Origin: an uncultured Eggerthellaceae bacterium
GTDB lineage: Bacteria; Actinomycetota; Coriobacteriia; Coriobacteriales; Eggerthellaceae
Direction of reading: 5' to 3'
DNA: 64,000 nt
Assembly (NCBI GenBank): GCA_949840905.1
Contig: CATKXW010000006.1
Span: 1-64,000, forward strand
The translations under genes and the position numbers were made by a program. The notes beneath the pieces were generated by a model, which saw only the letters and a list, made by a program, of their open reading frames with translations, did no database searches and was not told the DNA's origin. This document shows, piece by piece, positions 1-7,568 of this stretch (the first letter of the stretch is position 1; each line of letters opens with the position of its first letter).

Positions 1-50
1 GCCGAAAGTACTACGACGTCAGGTCGTGGGAGGATAGGGCGTTCCGCTCA
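1..50 (+). rRNA. 5S rRNA, 3' end only
   Basis: The first 50 bases align by eye with the last third of bacterial 5S rRNA. They start at the GCCGA preceding helix IV, form an ACGAC/GTCGT hairpin (13-17 with 23-27), continue with the conserved GGGAGGATAGGG stretch, and end in GTTCCGCTC, which would be the 3' strand of the terminal stem. The 5' two thirds lie before the window, so an rRNA operon on the plus strand probably ends here. The exact 3' end is uncertain by a few bases. Confidence 0.78.
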
Positions 51-76
51 TAGAGGATGCTTTGCGTTATGGGGAA

Positions 77-157
77 GGACCTCCAGGAGGACAAGGAAAC
101 CCTCTGGGAGGACTCGTAAACCCTCTGGGAGGACTAGGAGAACCCTCTAGGTGGACC
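77..157. repeat. Four-copy ~21-nt tandem repeat
   Basis: The unit AACCCTCTGGGAGGACT occurs exactly at 98-114 and 119-135, with degenerate copies at 77-93 and 141-157. The spacing is 21, 21 and 22 bases. Each copy is itself partly self-complementary (CCTC with GAGG). Because the period is a multiple of three, an open frame across it gives a repeating peptide, but there is no sign that it is translated. Confidence 0.75.
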
Positions 158-545
158 GCTCTGGTCGCTCTTCCCCTCTTCGCTCGCGAGCGGGAGATAG
201 AGGGGCGAGGAGAGAGAGGAGGGGAGGGCGCTCTTCGGTCGAGGAGGCTCCTTGCCTCCATGGCATCTCTGCTCTCGTCTAGGGAGCGCATCGCTTCCGC
301 TCGATCATCCCGTGGCCGTTGCTGGGCGGGGCTAAGGGTATCAGAACGCACACGTGCGCATCTCGTTCGACTTTGACTTTCTGGCTCTTTCATATCGCTA
401 TACTTGGAGCTTGTCGTGATCTCAGGATCGGACATTTATCATGAGCTATACGACAACGATCATCTTGATGGGGGCTGATTCGGACCACTGCTTGGCCTAG
501 GCATGATACTTGCATGAAAAGGACACCTTCAGGCGCTCTTTTCGC

Positions 546-580
546 GTTACCGTTCCTTAAGAACCTTACGGAACGGTAAC
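546..580. repeat. Perfect 11-bp inverted repeat
   Basis: GTTACCGTTCC (546-556) is exactly complementary to GGAACGGTAAC (570-580) across a 13-base spacer. No T-run follows, so it does not look like a standard terminator. It lies about 175 bases upstream of the YtxH-like gene and could be an operator, a leader hairpin or a processing site. Confidence 0.6.
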
Positions 581-754
581 CGAAAGATGCAGGGTGGTAA
601 CGATGCGTGGGGGTGAAGCGGTTAACTGCTATGATGGGTTCCATCTTACGGGAGGGTCTGAAGGTAGGGCCGCGGGCATTCCGCCGGTTTCGGCTTTCGC
701 TCTCCGTTAACTCGGCTAAGATGTAGGTAGGACCGGATACGATAGGAGGGGCTC

Positions 755-1270
755 ATGTCTCGAATCGGATATTTTCTTCTTGGTGGTGCCTTGGGCGCTG
801 TGGGCGCGCTGCTGCTGACTCCGCGCACCGGCGAGCAGACACGCGATCTAGTGGCCGACAAGGCTTCGGCTGCTCTCGATGAGGCGCAGAACATGGGCGA
901 GCATGCGGCGGAAGGTGCCCAGAGCTTCTACAAGCAGGCCGCAGCCAAGGGCCAAGAAGTGCTGAGCAACGTGAGCGCTGGTGCTCAGGAACTGGCGAGC
1001 AACGTGACCGCTAAAGGCCAGGAGCTGGTGCACAACCTTCAGCATGCGGCTAGCAACGCGGGCGAGGTCGCCAACGAGAAGGGCGGCGAGCTGCGCGACA
1101 AGATCGATGCGGCTCGTCAGCGCATCGCGGCACAGGTGACGAAGAACGCTGAGGAGACGGCCCAGGCCGTGCATGGCACCATCGATGCGGCTGCCTCTGC
1201 GGCTGAAGAGGGTGCCGATAAGGCTAAGGACGCTGTGGATGAAGCGGCCGAGGCCGTGAAGGCTCACTAG
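755..1270 (+). CDS. YtxH-like membrane-anchored helical protein
   Basis: A 171-residue protein with a glycine-rich hydrophobic segment at residues 5-22 followed by TPRTGEQTRD. This is the signature of the YtxH / gas-vesicle-like family, whose usual motif is GxxxGA...LLxPxSGxxTR. The remainder (about 30-171) is an Ala/Glu/Lys-rich amphipathic helix with loose repeats around KGQEL. Known members are small membrane-anchored proteins linked to envelope stress, with no established biochemical activity. The ATG at 755 follows AGGAGGG at 744-750. A strong hairpin lies downstream, and the next two genes also look envelope-related. The family call is good; the function is unknown. Confidence 0.75.
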   Translation: MSRIGYFLLGGALGAVGALLLTPRTGEQTRDLVADKASAALDEAQNMGEHAAEGAQSFYKQAAAKGQEVLSNVSAGAQELASNVTAKGQELVHNLQHAASNAGEVANEKGGELRDKIDAARQRIAAQVTKNAEETAQAVHGTIDAAASAAEEGADKAKDAVDEAAEAVKAH

Positions 1271-1357
1271 CTCGCTGCTGTGCGCTTCATCTATAATTGC
1301 CAAACCACAGGAGCCTTATGAAAAGGTTAAGGTGTGTGCGGCCTCTCTGTTGTATGC

Positions 1358-1387
1358 ATGCGCCCACTCCATGAGGAGCGGGCGCAT
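1358..1387 (+). terminator. Stem-loop terminator after the YtxH-like gene
   Basis: ATGCGCCC-A-CTCC, an ATGA loop, then GGAG-C-GGGCGCAT: a 12-bp stem with one internal A/C mismatch, followed by GTTCGTTCC. The T-run is poor, but the position between two genes fits a terminator. Confidence 0.55.
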
Positions 1388-1400
1388 GTTCGTTCCTGAC

Positions 1401-1414
1401 TATAATGGTGACCT
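1401..1414 (+). promoter_or_regulatory. -10 box immediately before the start codon (probable leaderless start)
   Basis: A perfect TATAAT (1401-1406) ends eight bases before the ATG at 1415. Transcription would then begin within about two bases of the start codon, and no Shine-Dalgarno lies between. No convincing -35 box is visible because the upstream hairpin occupies that space. Confidence 0.5.
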
Positions 1415-2284
1415 ATGACCGAGAATATCTCTGAGAAGACCTCCTCTGCGCTCACTACGAAGAAGCTCATCGGCTCGAAAGTATGGATGGAGCATCCGAC
1501 CAAGAGCAACGCCGATGCCGCCAAGAAGATGGGTCGTGTGCGCTCGTGCGTGTTCCATCCGAGCGAGCCGCGGTGCGTGGGTTTTCTCGTGAAGCGGCCC
1601 GATGTGGCTCTCATGTTCCACCGGCGCGATCTGTTCGTCGCCATCGACGGTTTCGAGCTGATCGACGGCGTACCGCTGGTGAGCGATCGCGCAGATGCCA
1701 CCGATAAGGGAGCTTGCAAGCGCTTCGGCGTATGCTTGGACGATTGCGTGCTGTGGGTCGGCTTGCCAGCGCTTTGCGAAGACGGCACCGTTTTGGGCCT
1801 TGTGCAGTCGGTGACGTTCGCGGAGGGCACCGGTGAGGTGTTGAGCATCGAGCTGAGCCAGGGGGGCACGGCCAACGTCTTGCTGGGCAAGCGTGCGATA
1901 CCGGCTGAGCTCATCCGTGGGTTCAAGCGCGGGATCGGCACGCGATTGACCATGCGGGGCGCTAGCGAGTCGGTCGAGGGCGACGATGCCCCTCCTGAGA
2001 TGCTCGGTGCCATCCTCGTGAGCGATCAGGTGAAGGCTTTGGAGTCGAGCCAGGGCGTGGCCGAGAAGGCCGGTGCCGCTACGGCCATAGCCGCTCATAA
2101 GGCGAAGCGGACCGTGGCGAGAATGAAGCCGATGGTGAAGAACGCGGCAGATGCGGCGGCTACTGCTGCGGGCGATACCATCAATAAGGGTGCCTATGTC
2201 ACCGGTCGGCAGCTGAAACGTGCGAGCGGTATGTTCTCGGCGTTCAAAGAAGAGTTCGATAGAGCACGGCATGGAGACGAATGA
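1415..2284 (+). CDS. PRC-barrel-like domain protein
   Basis: A 289-residue soluble protein. Residues about 15-100 and 110-180 look like two beta-rich PRC-barrel-type units (KLIGSKVW near the start; LLGKRAIPAELIRGF near 165), each suited to binding an RNA, protein or membrane partner. Residues 210-275 are an Ala/Lys-rich helical tail. PRC-barrel proteins act in RNA processing and envelope complexes, and nothing here fixes the role. The gene overlaps the next one by an ATGA-type junction, so the two are probably translationally coupled. Its start has a near-consensus -10 box but no ribosome binding site. Confidence 0.5.
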   Translation: MTENISEKTSSALTTKKLIGSKVWMEHPTKSNADAAKKMGRVRSCVFHPSEPRCVGFLVKRPDVALMFHRRDLFVAIDGFELIDGVPLVSDRADATDKGACKRFGVCLDDCVLWVGLPALCEDGTVLGLVQSVTFAEGTGEVLSIELSQGGTANVLLGKRAIPAELIRGFKRGIGTRLTMRGASESVEGDDAPPEMLGAILVSDQVKALESSQGVAEKAGAATAIAAHKAKRTVARMKPMVKNAADAAATAAGDTINKGAYVTGRQLKRASGMFSAFKEEFDRARHGDE

Positions 2285-3063
2285 TCATGGATCGAAAGAG
2301 AGAGAGCGGCAGTGAGCGGCTTGAGGAGTTGAAGGAGAAGGCCCAGGAGCCTACCGAAGTGGCCGGTCATACGATGCCGGCTTCCAATATCTTCAAGTTC
2401 GCAGGTCTCATCGCGTTCTTCGTGCTGATGCTGATCGCTGTGGTCCTGCTGTGGCCGTTCATGCACGAGATCTTCGAACCGGGCGGCGTGGAGCGCGTGA
2501 CGACGGACGTGCGGGAGGCAGGGCCAGCTGGCTTCCTCATCCTGCTGGGCATCCAGTTCATCCAGATCGTGGTAGCTTTCATTCCTGGCGAGGTGGTGCA
2601 GGTGGCGGCCGGCCTCATATACGGGCCATGGATCGGCGCGGCCATCATCTTGCTGGGCTGCATCATATCGAGCACCATCATCTTCTTGCTGGTCCATCGG
2701 CTGGGGGCGCCGTTCGTGCAGGCGATGGTACCAGAGAAGTATATGGGCAAGATCAAGGCGTTCGAGGAGTCGCCGAAGCTGAACATCATCGTGTTCGTGC
2801 TGTTCTTGATCCCGGGGCTGCCGAAGGATGTGTTCACCTACCTGGTGCCGCTCACCCATATCAAGCTGCACACCTTCGTGATCCTCTCGAATCTCGGGCG
2901 CATCCCTGGCATCGTCATCTCGACCTACGCTGCCGCTGGATTGGCTACGGGCGATTATGCTCAGAGCGTCATCATGTTCGCTGCTTTGGCAGCCATCGCT
3001 GTGGTGGCGTTGGTCATCTATAACATCATGAGCAAGCGCTTCGAGGCGAATCGTGACTCTTGA
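2281..3063 (+). CDS. VTT-domain (DedA/TVP38-like) membrane protein
   Basis: A 260-residue integral membrane protein with a charged N-terminal arm (1-32), a first membrane segment at about 37-60 and a VTT/SNARE-associated core. The core contains the re-entrant motif FIPGEVVQVAAGLIYGPW (about 100-117), a helix near 122-140 and the second conserved loop FLIPGLPKDVFTYLVPL (about 180-196). These match TVP38/TMEM64-type DedA superfamily proteins, thought to act as lipid scramblases or flippases. It starts inside the preceding stop (ATGA); the ATG at 2287 is an alternative. No downstream terminator is obvious before the convergent kinase gene. Confidence 0.85.
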   Translation: MIMDRKRESGSERLEELKEKAQEPTEVAGHTMPASNIFKFAGLIAFFVLMLIAVVLLWPFMHEIFEPGGVERVTTDVREAGPAGFLILLGIQFIQIVVAFIPGEVVQVAAGLIYGPWIGAAIILLGCIISSTIIFLLVHRLGAPFVQAMVPEKYMGKIKAFEESPKLNIIVFVLFLIPGLPKDVFTYLVPLTHIKLHTFVILSNLGRIPGIVISTYAAAGLATGDYAQSVIMFAALAAIAVVALVIYNIMSKRFEANRDS

Positions 3064-3100
3064 GTCGCAGGCTGAAGGTCGCGAGCATGGTCGCGAGGGT

Positions 3101-3619
3101 TCAGTCGGTCAGCTTTCCCTCAAGGGCAGCGACCACTTTACGGGCCGCTTCGGTGATGGCGAGCCCATCGACGTTCACGGTCACTTCCGCATAGCGCTCA
3201 TAAAGAGGAAGACGTTCGTCGTAGAGCGCTTCCAGGCTCGCGATGCTGGTGTCGCGCATGACCACGCCTCGGTCGGAGAAATCCGCCAAACGCACTTTCA
3301 GCTCGTCGAGGCTCGTTTCTAGATACACGATAGGGCCAAGGGTGGCCAGATGCGCCATGGCCTCATCGGAATAGACCGCCGAGCCGCCAGTGGAGAGCAC
3401 CGTGCGCTCGCAGCGGATGTTGGAGAGCACCTGGTTCTCCACCTCGATGAATCCGTCGGGACCCAGCGAGTCGATGAGACGCTGCAGCGTCTTGTCGTTC
3501 TGCTGTTGGATGAGCAGGTCAGCGTCGATGAAGTCATAGTTCATCATCTTCGCCAGCACTACGCCCAGCGTCGATTTGCCGGCACCGGGCATCCCGATCA
3601 GGATGATGTTGTCTTTCAT
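3101..3619 (-). CDS. Shikimate-kinase-fold small-molecule kinase (substrate uncertain)
   Basis: A 172-residue P-loop kinase of the shikimate kinase family: Walker A GMPGAGKST (9-17), IDADLLIQ (31-38), STGGSAVY (76-83). Several residues that bind shikimate in AroK are changed. The FRxxE arginine is replaced in GFIEVEN (56-62), the GGG loop reads GGS, and the RPLL lid motif is absent (RGVVMR is found). It may belong to a divergent subfamily acting on another hydroxyl compound. The start at 3619 has AAGGAG at good spacing; the in-frame ATG at 3637 lacks one. It follows ddl closely on the same strand. Confidence 0.7.
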   Translation of the reverse strand: MKDNIILIGMPGAGKSTLGVVLAKMMNYDFIDADLLIQQQNDKTLQRLIDSLGPDGFIEVENQVLSNIRCERTVLSTGGSAVYSDEAMAHLATLGPIVYLETSLDELKVRLADFSDRGVVMRDTSIASLEALYDERLPLYERYAEVTVNVDGLAITEAARKVVAALEGKLTD

Positions 3620-3654
3620 GGGCAGCTCCTTCTTCATCCTGCGCTCTTGGTGGC

Positions 3655-4665
3655 CTAGAAGGCCACCCCGCGCTCGTAAGCCTTGTTGACCAGCTTGTCG
3701 AGCACCATGGAGAGGGGCATGTCAGCTGCTTCGCAGGCTAGCGGGAACAGTGAGTGATCGGTCATGCCGGGGGAGACGTCCACTTCGAAGCAGCGGGCAG
3801 CGCCGCCGTCCCAGATCATGTCCACGCGACCGAAGTCGCGCACGCCGTAGGCGCGATACACCTCCAGCGCCGCGCGCTCCACTTCGCTGCGAATGGCTTG
3901 GGCCTCCGCAGCATCGGAGGATAGCGAATCGAGGCGCACAGGGCAGAAGAAGTCGACCAGCTCGGCGTCCATGCGGGCCTCAGCGTCGAAGAAGCGGCCC
4001 TGTTGCGCCACTATCTCGACCGGAGGCAGCGTATAGGCGTCCCAGCCGGTGCCCAGGATAGACACTGACAGCTCCACGCCCTCTACCCATTGCTCGATGT
4101 TCACGGCATCGTCGTAGCTGAGCGCGTCGAGCACCGCTTCCCCGAGGTCGTCTTGAGAATCGACGCGGTGGATGCCGATGGCGCTGCCGCCATGAGCCGG
4201 CTTCACGCATACGGGATAGCCGCCTATCACGCGGTCGGCCACCATGTCGAGGGCCGTGGCGGCGCCCATGTCCTTGAATGCGTCACGGGTTATGTAGACG
4301 CCCTGGGGCCAGCTGGCCACGGCTTCTTCCTGGGTGATATCGCGGTACTTCTCCAGCGAGGAGTGCAGCGAGTCCTTGTTCCAGGCGCGATAGCATACAT
4401 GAGCCGGCGAGCCCACGAAAGGGATGCCGAGGAACTCGAGCAGGCTTTGGATGGTACCGTCTTCCCCGCGCTTGCCGTGCAGGGCGTTGTACACCACGTC
4501 AGGCCGCTCGCTGCGCAAGGTGGGCACCAGGTCGGCCGTGGTGTCGAGGGGCACCACGCGGTGTCCGGCCTCTTCCAGGGCATCGCACACGTTCTTGCCG
4601 CTCTCTAGCGACACCACGCGCTCGAAGGACTTACCGCCCATGAGCACTGCGACTTTCAAGCTCAT
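3655..4665 (-). CDS. ddl: D-alanine--D-alanine ligase
   Basis: A 336-residue ATP-grasp enzyme that joins two D-alanines for peptidoglycan precursors in the cytoplasm. Visible motifs: GGKSFERVVSLESG near the N-terminus, ALHGKRGEDGTIQ (about 63-75), VKPAHGGSAIGI (about 155-166), EGVELSV, and near the end EVDVSPGMTDHSLFP. In most Ddl proteins the last motif is ExNxxPGMT, so here a metal-binding Asn is replaced by Asp. Length is typical. Alanine racemase, which supplies D-alanine, lies at 21584. The shikimate-kinase-like gene follows 35 bases downstream. Confidence 0.88.
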   Translation of the reverse strand: MSLKVAVLMGGKSFERVVSLESGKNVCDALEEAGHRVVPLDTTADLVPTLRSERPDVVYNALHGKRGEDGTIQSLLEFLGIPFVGSPAHVCYRAWNKDSLHSSLEKYRDITQEEAVASWPQGVYITRDAFKDMGAATALDMVADRVIGGYPVCVKPAHGGSAIGIHRVDSQDDLGEAVLDALSYDDAVNIEQWVEGVELSVSILGTGWDAYTLPPVEIVAQQGRFFDAEARMDAELVDFFCPVRLDSLSSDAAEAQAIRSEVERAALEVYRAYGVRDFGRVDMIWDGGAARCFEVDVSPGMTDHSLFPLACEAADMPLSMVLDKLVNKAYERGVAF

Positions 4666-4718
4666 CTATGCATCCTCTCGTCCAGTTCCTGAATCTTATC
4701 GAAGCATCGATCGTGCGA

Positions 4719-6032
4719 TCATCCCAGCGAGGCCGCAGCGTCATTCGGTCCGTCCGTTGCGATAGAACGGGCGGGACGTATCGCGCCGGCGTCGATGAAA
4801 GCGCGATAGAGCTCTAACCGCTCTTCGACGACGGTCGCCAAGCGGCGGATGGCCTCCTCGATGTTCTCCGGCGTCTCGAAGCTGAAGTTGATGCGCATGC
4901 TGTTCTTGCCCGTCTCTCCATCGGCGAAGAAGGAGTTGCCGGGCACGTAGGTGACGCCGGCTTCGAGGGCGGCGCCCAGCATGGAGTCGGTATCGACGTA
5001 TTCGGGCAGCGTGACCCACACGAACAGGCCGCCTTCCGGCCGGGTCCAGGTGGCCTCGGGCGGGAAGTATTCGTCGAGGGCGCTCAGCATGGCATCGCGA
5101 CGGGCGCGGTACACCTTGATGAACTTCTGCAGCGTGCGCTGCCAGGGAGTGTCGGTGAAATAGTGGGCCATCACCAGCTGGTCGAGGGAGCTGCCGCACA
5201 GGTCGCTGCCCTGCTTCACCAGATTGACGCGGGAGATGACGTCCTTTTGGGCCACGATCCAGCCGATGCGCAGGCCGGGGGCGAATATCTTGGAGATGGT
5301 GCCCAGGTAGATGACGTTCGGATCGAGCGCTTTCAGGGGGATCATGTGCCCTCCGTCGTAACGCAAACGACCGTAGGGATCGTCTTCCACCACGATGAAA
5401 TCGTACTCGTGGGAGAGCTCTATCAGGCGCTTGCGCCGCTCGGGCACCATGGTCACGCCGCCAGGGTTCTGAAAGTTCGGGATGGTGTAGAGGAACTTCA
5501 GCTGCGGGTTGTGTCTCCCGATGCGTTCGAGCTCAGCCTCCAGCAGGTCCATGCGCATGCCCTCGTCGTCGAAGGGGATGCACCGGATATCCGGCTCGTA
5601 GGCCGAGAACGCCTGGATGGCCGTGAGGTAGGTGGGGCCTTCCATGAGCACGATATCGCCGGGGTCGAGGAACACCTTGCCGATGAGGTCGAGGGCCTGC
5701 TGAGCACCGGAGGTAGGCATCACCTCGTCGGGCTTGCAGCGCACGCCGATGTCGCGCATGAGGTCGCAGATGACCCGGCGCGTCTCGATGCGGCCGTTGG
5801 TGGCACCGTATTGCAGGGCTATCTCGCGCTCGTTCTCGATGGCGGCGCGGGTGGCCTTGCGCAGGGCCGCTTGGGGCAGCAGCGAAACATCGGGCATGCC
5901 GCCGGAGAGCGAGATCACATCGGCGCTGGTAGCGGCCGAGAACAGATCGCGCACCTTCGAGGAACGCAGTCGTTGCACGCGGTGGGCCGTCTTGTGAGCG
6001 ACGGTATCGAATTCCATATGAGCTGAGGTCAT
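4719..6032 (-). CDS. PLP-dependent aminotransferase, class I/II (LysN/MocR-type)
   Basis: A 437-residue fold-type I aminotransferase. It has ISLSGGMPD near 40, the substrate-site LQYGATNGR (about 73-81), TSGAQQALD (cofactor phosphate region), TIPNFQNPGG (about 183-192), EDDPYGRLRYDG, and the PLP-lysine motif GTISKIFAPGLRIGW (about 239-253). These are typical of 2-aminoadipate/aromatic/branched-chain aminotransferases lacking the GntR DNA-binding half. Substrate specificity cannot be read from the sequence. It starts 7 bases after the preceding gene's stop, so it is probably part of the same transcript. Confidence 0.85.
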   Translation of the reverse strand: MTSAHMEFDTVAHKTAHRVQRLRSSKVRDLFSAATSADVISLSGGMPDVSLLPQAALRKATRAAIENEREIALQYGATNGRIETRRVICDLMRDIGVRCKPDEVMPTSGAQQALDLIGKVFLDPGDIVLMEGPTYLTAIQAFSAYEPDIRCIPFDDEGMRMDLLEAELERIGRHNPQLKFLYTIPNFQNPGGVTMVPERRKRLIELSHEYDFIVVEDDPYGRLRYDGGHMIPLKALDPNVIYLGTISKIFAPGLRIGWIVAQKDVISRVNLVKQGSDLCGSSLDQLVMAHYFTDTPWQRTLQKFIKVYRARRDAMLSALDEYFPPEATWTRPEGGLFVWVTLPEYVDTDSMLGAALEAGVTYVPGNSFFADGETGKNSMRINFSFETPENIEEAIRRLATVVEERLELYRAFIDAGAIRPARSIATDGPNDAAASLG

Positions 6033-6039
6033 CGCTGGC

Positions 6040-6564
6040 TCATCTTTCTGGATCGTTGTTGCTCGGTCCGGACAGGCAATCGCGCAGCAGCGCGGTCGCG
6101 GTGCGGAGCGCTCGGAGGGCGAGCAGGTCGTCGTGGAAGCTCACTTCCACGCGGGCCAGCCCCACCGCTTCGTCCAGCCAGACGGTGGTGCCCACGAAGG
6201 GCACGGCATCGCTGGGATGCGGGCCGTCGGCATCGGTCGCGGAGCACGCCTCTTCGGCGGTCAAGCGCACCTGTTCGTCTATTATGGCATGTTCCAAGGC
6301 ATGGGGGACCGAAGTATGGGCCATCACACAGCCGAACGTGCTGCCTTCGTCGTTGATGCACGTATGGTGGGGCAATGTCGGTCGCGCGGATGCGAGGCGG
6401 CGGGCTATGGCGGGGGTGGTGTAGCGAGCGCAGTCCGGAGCGATGCGCACGAGCAGCGAGAGACGGTCGGCGCGCACGGCGATGCGCTCGATGGTAAGAC
6501 CGGCCGGGGCTGTGGCAGCCAACTCGCGCTCGTCGAGCTTCGGGTCGCAGGTCATGCAGGTCAT
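6040..6564 (-). CDS. Uncharacterised 174-residue protein
   Basis: I do not recognise a firm family. The N-terminus has CMTC (3-6). The middle contains NDEGSTFGCVMAHTSVPHALEHAIIDEQVR, quoted here only in outline: a small hydrophobic turn followed by an ALEHAII helix. The C-terminal half has VPFVGTTVWLDE, then RVEVSFHDDLLALRALRTA. This pattern loosely resembles the non-catalytic N-terminal region of cyanophycin-synthetase-like proteins (an ALEH helix followed by a beta strand and an ALRALxxA helix). The gene overlaps the preceding one by ATGA and precedes the aminotransferase by 7 bases. Confidence 0.5.
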   Translation of the reverse strand: MTCMTCDPKLDERELAATAPAGLTIERIAVRADRLSLLVRIAPDCARYTTPAIARRLASARPTLPHHTCINDEGSTFGCVMAHTSVPHALEHAIIDEQVRLTAEEACSATDADGPHPSDAVPFVGTTVWLDEAVGLARVEVSFHDDLLALRALRTATALLRDCLSGPSNNDPER

Positions 6565-7538
6565 GAGGGAGCGTTCGCGTCGCTCGCGTCGTCGGCTGGC
6601 AGGTCGTTGATGTTGTCGAATATGGAGTCTGCCTCGTCAGGGCCGCCGATCGTAGAAGGTGCGCCCTCTTGTTCGTTCAGCCACTGTTCGGCCGACCAAA
6701 CGGGCTGGGAGCCCTCTCCGCCAGACGACGAGTCGCTGCCGGTGCTCCCGGAAGGGGAGGCGCTGCTGCTGGCATCGCTGGGCGCGCCGTTCAGGGCGAG
6801 GACATCGAGGTCGCTCAGGGGCTCGCGGGTGAGGAACGTGAGGTTGCGGCGAATGCCGCCCGTCAGGTCGTTGCGCTCGTCGGTCACCTCGTCGAGGAGC
6901 GCTTGAGCAAGCCAACGCACATCGGCGTTCAGCACGGCATCGGCGGTGGTGCGGCCATCGAAGATGACCAGCTCCTGACGGTCGAGAGAGAAGCGGTAAG
7001 AACCGTATCCAGCCATGTTCCCGATGGTGAACTCGATGGTCTTATCCTGGGTGTTCAGCCCATAGCGATAGCTGACCGCATCGGTGAGCACGATGGTGTC
7101 GGCCGTGATCTCGATGGGGGTCTCGCTGCCCGATACGTACCAGGTGCCCTGGAAGTCGGCATGGTCGTCGTGGGCATACCAGCGCAGCCAGACGAAGCCG
7201 CTCACGGCAGCTGCTACCACAGCTAGCAGCAAGAGGAGGAACACGATGCCCACCACCAGGCCCGCGCGGCGCTTCTGTGGCTTCGCCTCGCGCTTTCGGG
7301 AGGTCAGCCGCTCGCGTGCGCTGCGCTTGCCGGCTTTCTTATCGTCGCCATCTGGTCTTGTTCCGTCCTCTGCTGCCTGGGCGGCGCCGATGACGGCGAG
7401 GGGCGGCAGCTCTTCGAGGGCGGCATCCGCAGCGGTCGGTCCAGACGTGTCGGAAGCAGCGGATGGGCGGGCCTCCGCTGGGTCGGGGATGCCAGGAAAG
7501 GGAACGATACGGGGGGAGCCGTTGCCGCGATCAGCCAT
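6561..7538 (-). CDS. Single-pass membrane protein with extracytoplasmic beta domain
   Basis: 325 residues: a low-complexity charged cytoplasmic part (1-92, rich in Ala, Glu, Arg, Lys), one membrane helix (about 93-119, Val/Leu/Ala-rich), then an exported domain (about 130-215) with alternating strands around FQGTWYVSG and YRYGLNTQDKTIEFTIG. This resembles small lipocalin-like domains seen in lipoproteins. A Ser/Gly/Asp-rich tail follows. No catalytic motif is visible. The stop overlaps the next gene's start (ATGA), indicating translational coupling with the 174-residue protein. Confidence 0.6.
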   Translation of the reverse strand: MADRGNGSPRIVPFPGIPDPAEARPSAASDTSGPTAADAALEELPPLAVIGAAQAAEDGTRPDGDDKKAGKRSARERLTSRKREAKPQKRRAGLVVGIVFLLLLLAVVAAAVSGFVWLRWYAHDDHADFQGTWYVSGSETPIEITADTIVLTDAVSYRYGLNTQDKTIEFTIGNMAGYGSYRFSLDRQELVIFDGRTTADAVLNADVRWLAQALLDEVTDERNDLTGGIRRNLTFLTREPLSDLDVLALNGAPSDASSSASPSGSTGSDSSSGGEGSQPVWSAEQWLNEQEGAPSTIGGPDEADSIFDNINDLPADDASDANAPS

Positions 7539-7568
7539 GGGCGCGCGAGAGACCTTCCGTTCCTGGCG

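Larger units (their letters stand above)
51..754. other. Long intergenic region after 5S rRNA, no convincing gene
   Basis: About 700 bases hold no open frame with a good start and plausible product. The frames that exist are Arg/Gly/Pro- or Ser-rich translations of low-complexity DNA. The stretch contains a short tandem repeat (77-157), a CCCCTC/GAGGGG stem (174-205), purine-rich runs near 195-225, an 11-bp perfect inverted repeat (546-580) and possible -10 boxes before the next gene (TATGAT near 630, TAAGAT near 717). No terminator with a T-run was seen directly behind the 5S gene. Confidence 0.5.

Noticed and set aside
62-435. Open frames on both strands across the post-5S region
   Set aside because: Low-complexity Gly/Pro/Arg or Ser/Arg translations of the tandem repeat, no ribosome site, mutually overlapping.
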